Shown one piece after another: positions 31,020-34,480 of a DNA stretch of 34,480 nt. The notes beneath the pieces are model-generated. The model worked only from the letters and a program-made list of their open reading frames with translations, was not told the DNA's origin and searched no databases. The DNA is from Xanthobacteraceae bacterium (GTDB lineage: Bacteria; Pseudomonadota; Alphaproteobacteria; Rhizobiales; Xanthobacteraceae). Both the position numbers and the translations under genes were made by a program. Every line of letters begins with the position of its first letter. Position 1 is the first letter of the stretch. The DNA is taken from positions 1-34,480 of the forward strand of contig JAFAXD010000504.1 of assembly GCA_019241285.1 (NCBI GenBank), in the 5' to 3' direction.

Positions 31020-31697
31020 ATGAGCACACCCGACATCGTCTTCCTGTTCGATATCGACAACACGCTGGTCAACAATGACCACGTCCAGGCCGATCTCAAA
31101 CAGCACCTCGCAACGACGTACGGCCCGGAGGCGCGCGATCGCTATTGGGAGATCCTGGAGCAGAAGCGGACTGAGCTCGGATATGTCGACTATCTCGGTG
31201 CATTGGAACGCTACCGGGAGGAATCGATGCACCGGCCGGAAATCCTGCGCATGGCGAACTGGCTGATCGACTACCCGTTCGCCGACCGCGTATATCCGGG
31301 CGCCCTGGATGCCGTGCGGCACGTGCGCCAATGGGGGCTGCCCGTCGTGCTGTCCGACGGTGACGCCGTGTTTCAGCCGCGCAAAGTGGAGCGCTCCGGG
31401 GTCTGGAACGAATTCGAGGGGCGGGTGCTGATCTATATTCACAAGGAGGAGGAGCTTGACGACGTCGAGCGCCTCTATCCGGCGCGCCATTACGTGCTGA
31501 TCGATGACAAGCTGCGCATTCTGGCGTCGGTCAAGAAAGCCTGGGGCGACCGCGTCACCACCGTGTTCCCCAAACAGGGGCATTACGCGCTCGATCCGGC
31601 GACGCTCGCCGAATATCCGCCCGCCGATGTCGAGTTGGCGGCGATCGGGGATTTGGTGAAGTTTGATCTGAAGCAGCTGGTAAAGCAACGGACATAG
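31020..31697 (+). CDS. HAD-superfamily hydrolase
   Basis: HAD motif I FLFDIDNTLVNND, motif II VVLSDGDAV, motif IV VLIDDKLRI; last gene of the PPP cluster. Confidence 0.88.
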   Translation: MSTPDIVFLFDIDNTLVNNDHVQADLKQHLATTYGPEARDRYWEILEQKRTELGYVDYLGALERYREESMHRPEILRMANWLIDYPFADRVYPGALDAVRHVRQWGLPVVLSDGDAVFQPRKVERSGVWNEFEGRVLIYIHKEEELDDVERLYPARHYVLIDDKLRILASVKKAWGDRVTTVFPKQGHYALDPATLAEYPPADVELAAIGDLVKFDLKQLVKQRT

Positions 31698-31818
31698 TCG
31701 CAGTCCACGTCTCAGACTGGATTCTGCTCACAAGTCGCAACTGCGTTCTTGACTTGGCGAAAGCAAAACGGATTGTCTGTTTGCTCTCGTGCAACGGCGC
31801 GACGACATGTGCGCTCGG

Positions 31819-31862
31819 CCATTTCGAGACGCATGCGCGCGCGCATGCTCCTCAGGATGAGG
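31819..31862 (-). repeat. CCTCATCCTGAGG...GCGTCTCGAAATGG-type dispersed repeat (inverted copy)
   Basis: CCATTTCGAGACGCATGCGCGCGCGCATGCTCCTCAGGATGAGG is the reverse complement of the element type seen at 31918 and 34430. Confidence 0.85.
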
Positions 31863-31917
31863 TCTGAGTTTGTTGAAGCGCTGCCGAGATTGTTCATGCG
31901 CAGTCACGCACCGCCGC

Positions 31918-31968
31918 CCTCATCCTGAGGACCATGCGTGCGCAGCACGCATGCGTCTCGAAGGATGG
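31918..31968 (+). repeat. CCTCATCCTGAGG...GCGTCTCGAAGGATGG-type dispersed repeat (direct copy)
   Basis: CCCTCATCCTGAGGACCATGCGTGCGCAGCACGCATGCGTCTCGAAGGATGG, with a stem GCATGCGT/ATGCGTGC inside. Confidence 0.88.
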
Positions 31969-31983
31969 CAGCGAGTTCGGGAC

Positions 31984-32380
31984 GTCATCTATGAAGAAAC
32001 GTCATCTATGGCAGAATCGTCATTTGCGAGCGTAGCGAAGCAATCCAGTGCGGCCCCTCCGCACTGGATTGCTTCGTCGCTTCGCTCCTCGCAATGACGA
32101 GTCTAATCGCGCCGAGCGCGGTTGCTGCCGGCCCATTCATCGGGCCTGGATCGAGCACGACGTCATGTATGGGGAACTACGTCATCAATGACGTGTCACG
32201 TCATCTATGAGATTCCAACGTCATGTATGGCCGAACCGGCGAACCTGTACCTAGGACCGCGAGAACTCGCAACGCCATCGCCGGCATACCAATTTGCGGC
32301 GTCATCTATGACGGGCGATGTCATCTATGGGGAAGGGTCACCTATCGGGAGAGGTCACCTATGGGAAAATGACATCTATG
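31984..32380 (+). repeat. Interrupted array of GTCATCTATG-like decamers (11 copies, three sub-clusters)
   Basis: Cores at 31984, 32001 / 32162, 32181, 32200, 32220 / 32301, 32320, 32337, 32354, 32371. Within sub-clusters the start-to-start spacing is 17-20 bp. Confidence 0.85.
32018..32099. repeat. Palindromic dispersed repeat, copy 2
   Basis: CGTCATTTGCGAGCGTAGCGAAGCAATCCAGTGCGGCCCCTCCGCACTGGATTGCTTCGTCGCTTCGCTCCTCGCAATGACG, near-perfect inverted repeat and same family as 17545-17625. Confidence 0.92.
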
Positions 32381-32468
32381 CGAGACCCCAACACGTTGCG
32401 GGCCGCGGGCACGTGCGCATCGCGCAGCACGCCCGCAGCCCGCACCGATCAGGATAAGCCGGACGGCC

Positions 32469-32756
32469 TCAGCGGCGGCCGTGCGAATAGTAGTAGTTCG
32501 GCGCCAGCACGCCCTGGCTCGTGATCAGCGAGGGGGCCGACACCGGGCCGCGGTTCACGCCCAGGCCGAGCACGGGGTTGCCGCCTCCGCCTCCCGCGCC
32601 CATAGCGAGTGCGCGGACCATGTCGTCGGGATCGGCAAGGCTCGAACCAAACCCACCGGCCCCGCTGGAGACGATGGTGAAGGCAGACGCACTATAGGCA
32701 GACAGCAGCAAGGCAGCCGCTGCCACGGCGAGCGAGAGCGTTCGCATGGAAGTCAC
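32469..32756 (-). CDS. Small exported glycine-rich hypothetical protein
   Basis: 95-aa ORF with signal peptide MRTLSLAVAAAALLLSAYSASAF, then a GAGGGGGNP segment and C-terminal NYYYSHGRR. Confidence 0.6.
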   Translation of the reverse strand: MTSMRTLSLAVAAAALLLSAYSASAFTIVSSGAGGFGSSLADPDDMVRALAMGAGGGGGNPVLGLGVNRGPVSAPSLITSQGVLAPNYYYSHGRR

Positions 32757-32856
32757 TCCGATTTACGCCGCTATTCTACCGCAATGCCGACCGAAATACC
32801 GTTGCAGTGAAGCAACGCTCGGAAATGATTTGTTGGAGCAGCGCCCACCGATCGCG

Positions 32857-33360
32857 CTACCCGCCGTAAAAGACGTTGTCGCCGAGGTCCTTCATTTCGA
32901 GGATCGCAGTGTCGGGTCGTCCGGAGATCGGGCGATTAAGGTGGGCCTCGATCACTTCGCCGACCACGATGTGATGGTCGCCCTGGGCAATGATCTCGGT
33001 CACCCGGCATTCCACCGCACCGGGCGCATCGGCCAGGATCGGCGCGCCGGAATCCCCTTTGCGGTACGCCTGTCCGCTGAGCTTGCCGTCCGTCACATCC
33101 ACCGGCCGGAAAAAGGTGAAGGCGAGGTTCTTCTGGTCCTTGCCCAGCATGTTGAGCGCAAAGACGCGAGCGGCCTTCACGGTCTCATAGGTGCCGGAGT
33201 CGGCCTTCACGCCCACGACCACTAGCGGCGGTGCAAAGGCGCTCTGGGTCACCCAGTTCACGGTCGCCGCCGCGACGTTCCCTTTGCCGTCGTCGGCCGT
33301 AAGTACGTAGATTCCATATGGAATCATACGCAGAACCGCTTTTTTCGCATCGTTATTCAT
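32857..33360 (-). CDS. Flavin reductase-like domain protein
   Basis: 167-aa ORF; IPYGIYVLTADDGKGNVAAATVNWVTQSAFAPPLVVVGVK, HHIVVGEVIEA typical of the FMN-binding flavin reductase family. Confidence 0.9.
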   Translation of the reverse strand: MNNDAKKAVLRMIPYGIYVLTADDGKGNVAAATVNWVTQSAFAPPLVVVGVKADSGTYETVKAARVFALNMLGKDQKNLAFTFFRPVDVTDGKLSGQAYRKGDSGAPILADAPGAVECRVTEIIAQGDHHIVVGEVIEAHLNRPISGRPDTAILEMKDLGDNVFYGG

Positions 33361-33583
33361 CGGAAGCCCTCCTCCTGTACCCGCGATCGCTGCAAACTAT
33401 CGGGCTCGCATAACGCCGGTCAATGTGAGGGAAGCGACTGTTGCAGCGCGGCAGACGCGCGCGAGCGATACCATCCTCACGTCGCGCTCACAAACTTGTG
33501 TCTACGCTTGCGAACGCGATGGCGCATTTTGGCGGCGGCTTCCGCGGGCGAGGGGCGCCCGCCGTGAAGGAATGGGGTATCAG

Positions 33584-34069
33584 ATGACGACACACGCCTT
33601 TGACAATACTCAGCGTTCTGCGCCGGGACTGCTGAGCGGTCTCGATGCATTTGCAAGAGAGCACCAGGATACGCTGCTTTTGATCGGCCGAATCCTGATC
33701 GGACTCATCTTCCTGCGCAGCGGCTCCGACAAGCTCATGAACATCGACGGCTTCGCCGCGGGGCTCGCCCGTGGCGGCGTTCCGATGCCCACCTTCTTTG
33801 CGTGGCTCGGGGCACCGGTCGAGTTCATCAGCGGTGCTGCAATCGTGTTCGGTTTTGCCACCCGCTACGCGGCCATCTTGATGACCGCGTTCGTGATCGT
33901 GGCAACTTTGATCTCGCACCGCTACTGGGAATATACCGACGTTGCCATGCGACGTGCGAACGACATCAACTTCTACAAGAATGTCGCCATCATCGGCGGC
34001 GCGTTCTATGTGTTTGTGACCGGCAGCGGACGCTACGCGCTTGACACGCTGCTGCGCCGCAAAGGGTGA
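33584..34069 (+). CDS. DoxX-family membrane protein
   Basis: LLIGRILIGLIFLRSGSDKLMNIDGFAAGLARGGVPMPTFFAWLGAPVEFISGAAIVFGFATRYAAILM; DoxX-like 4-TM pattern. Start at 33584 or 33572 preferred over 33425. Confidence 0.9.
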   Translation: MTTHAFDNTQRSAPGLLSGLDAFAREHQDTLLLIGRILIGLIFLRSGSDKLMNIDGFAAGLARGGVPMPTFFAWLGAPVEFISGAAIVFGFATRYAAILMTAFVIVATLISHRYWEYTDVAMRRANDINFYKNVAIIGGAFYVFVTGSGRYALDTLLRRKG

Positions 34070-34085
34070 GGTTCATGAGTTTGCT

Positions 34086-34236
34086 GTAGGGTGGGCATTG
34101 CGCCTGCTCGGCAGCCGTCCTTGACGATACCCCTCGGGCGCAATGTCCACGCTGTTGCTACTCTCGACAGCGTGGGCACGGCGCTTGTACGCGCCGTACG
34201 TCAGGTGAGGCCTTGCGTGCGCCGTGCCCACCCTAC
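34086..34236. repeat. About 150-bp element bounded by GTAGGGTGGGCA / TGCCCACCCTAC inverted repeats
   Basis: 12-bp perfect terminal inverted repeats, plus internal arms GGGCATTGCGCC/GGGCGCAATGTCC and GTGGGCACGGCGC/GCGCCGTGCCCAC; no coding capacity. Confidence 0.75.
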
Positions 34237-34429
34237 GCACTGACCTACAGACCCGCGACCGCGAGTCGCGTCGTGCGCACTGCGCCCGACGTGACCGGGC
34301 ATAGCGGTGTCGGGATCGGCGTCGTCACAAATGCCGGCTTGCCGTCGTTCAAATATCTGGCCGCGCCGCTGAGCCCGGCGCAACTCGATGAGGTAATTCA
34401 GATACCGGGAGCTAATTGAATCCTCGGGG

Positions 34430-34480
34430 CCCTCATCCTGAGGAGCACGCGGGCTCTGCCCGCGTGCGTCTCGAAGGATG
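34430..34480 (+). repeat. CCTCATCCTGAGG...GCGTCTCGAAGGATG dispersed repeat, reaching the window edge
   Basis: CCCTCATCCTGAGGAGCACGCGGGCTCTGCCCGCGTGCGTCTCGAAGGATG; same family as 31918-31968. Confidence 0.88.

Noticed and set aside
29473-31029. 518-aa antisense ORF opposite transketolase
   Set aside because: High-GC shadow ORF; the sense strand encodes a clear transketolase and the antisense product shows no recognisable motifs.
31984-32380. CRISPR array
   Set aside because: Conserved core is only about 10 bp with 7-10 bp variable gaps, irregular sub-clusters, and no cas genes in the window.
32122-32457. 111-aa ORF spanning the decamer array
   Set aside because: It is built from the repeated decamers and lacks an RBS or family motifs; most likely a chance reading frame.
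34213-34419. Short ORF at the right end as an intact gene
   Set aside because: Its start lies inside the inverted-repeat element and it has no recognisable complete domain; at most a pseudogene fragment.

Overview
The window is a high-GC alphaproteobacterial chromosome segment. Rhizobiales (Bradyrhizobium/Xanthobacteraceae-like) is inferred from protein flavour and dispersed palindromic repeats; no taxonomic search was run. Left to right it contains: a SAM-domain/class III cyclase/AAA/TPR signalling protein; an RND efflux permease plus adaptor; a selenium-binding/methanethiol-oxidase-type (SBP56) gene with a small membrane protein; an AraC-family regulator divergent from an acyl-CoA ligase - MaoC hydratase - PHA synthase - PHA depolymerase cluster; an apparently exported methyltransferase-fold protein; an extradiol-dioxygenase-like protein divergent from an ABC substrate-binding protein and a luciferase-like oxidoreductase; a tightly packed pentose-phosphate/glucose-6-P operon (zwf-tal-ppgK-pgi-rpe-gnd-pgl-tkt-HAD); and a repeat-rich tail with a small secreted peptide, a flavin reductase and a DoxX protein. 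The most distinctive items are (i) a PHA cluster whose synthase and depolymerase look like the Pseudomonas medium-chain-length (class II) type, (ii) a polyphosphate-glucokinase-like ROK gene embedded in a complete PPP operon with a short-form 6PGDH, and (iii) an unexplained array of 11 GTCATCTATG-like decamers at 17-20 bp spacing in the 31.98-32.38 kb intergenic region. No rRNA, tRNA, CRISPR array or intact transposase was found by eye.
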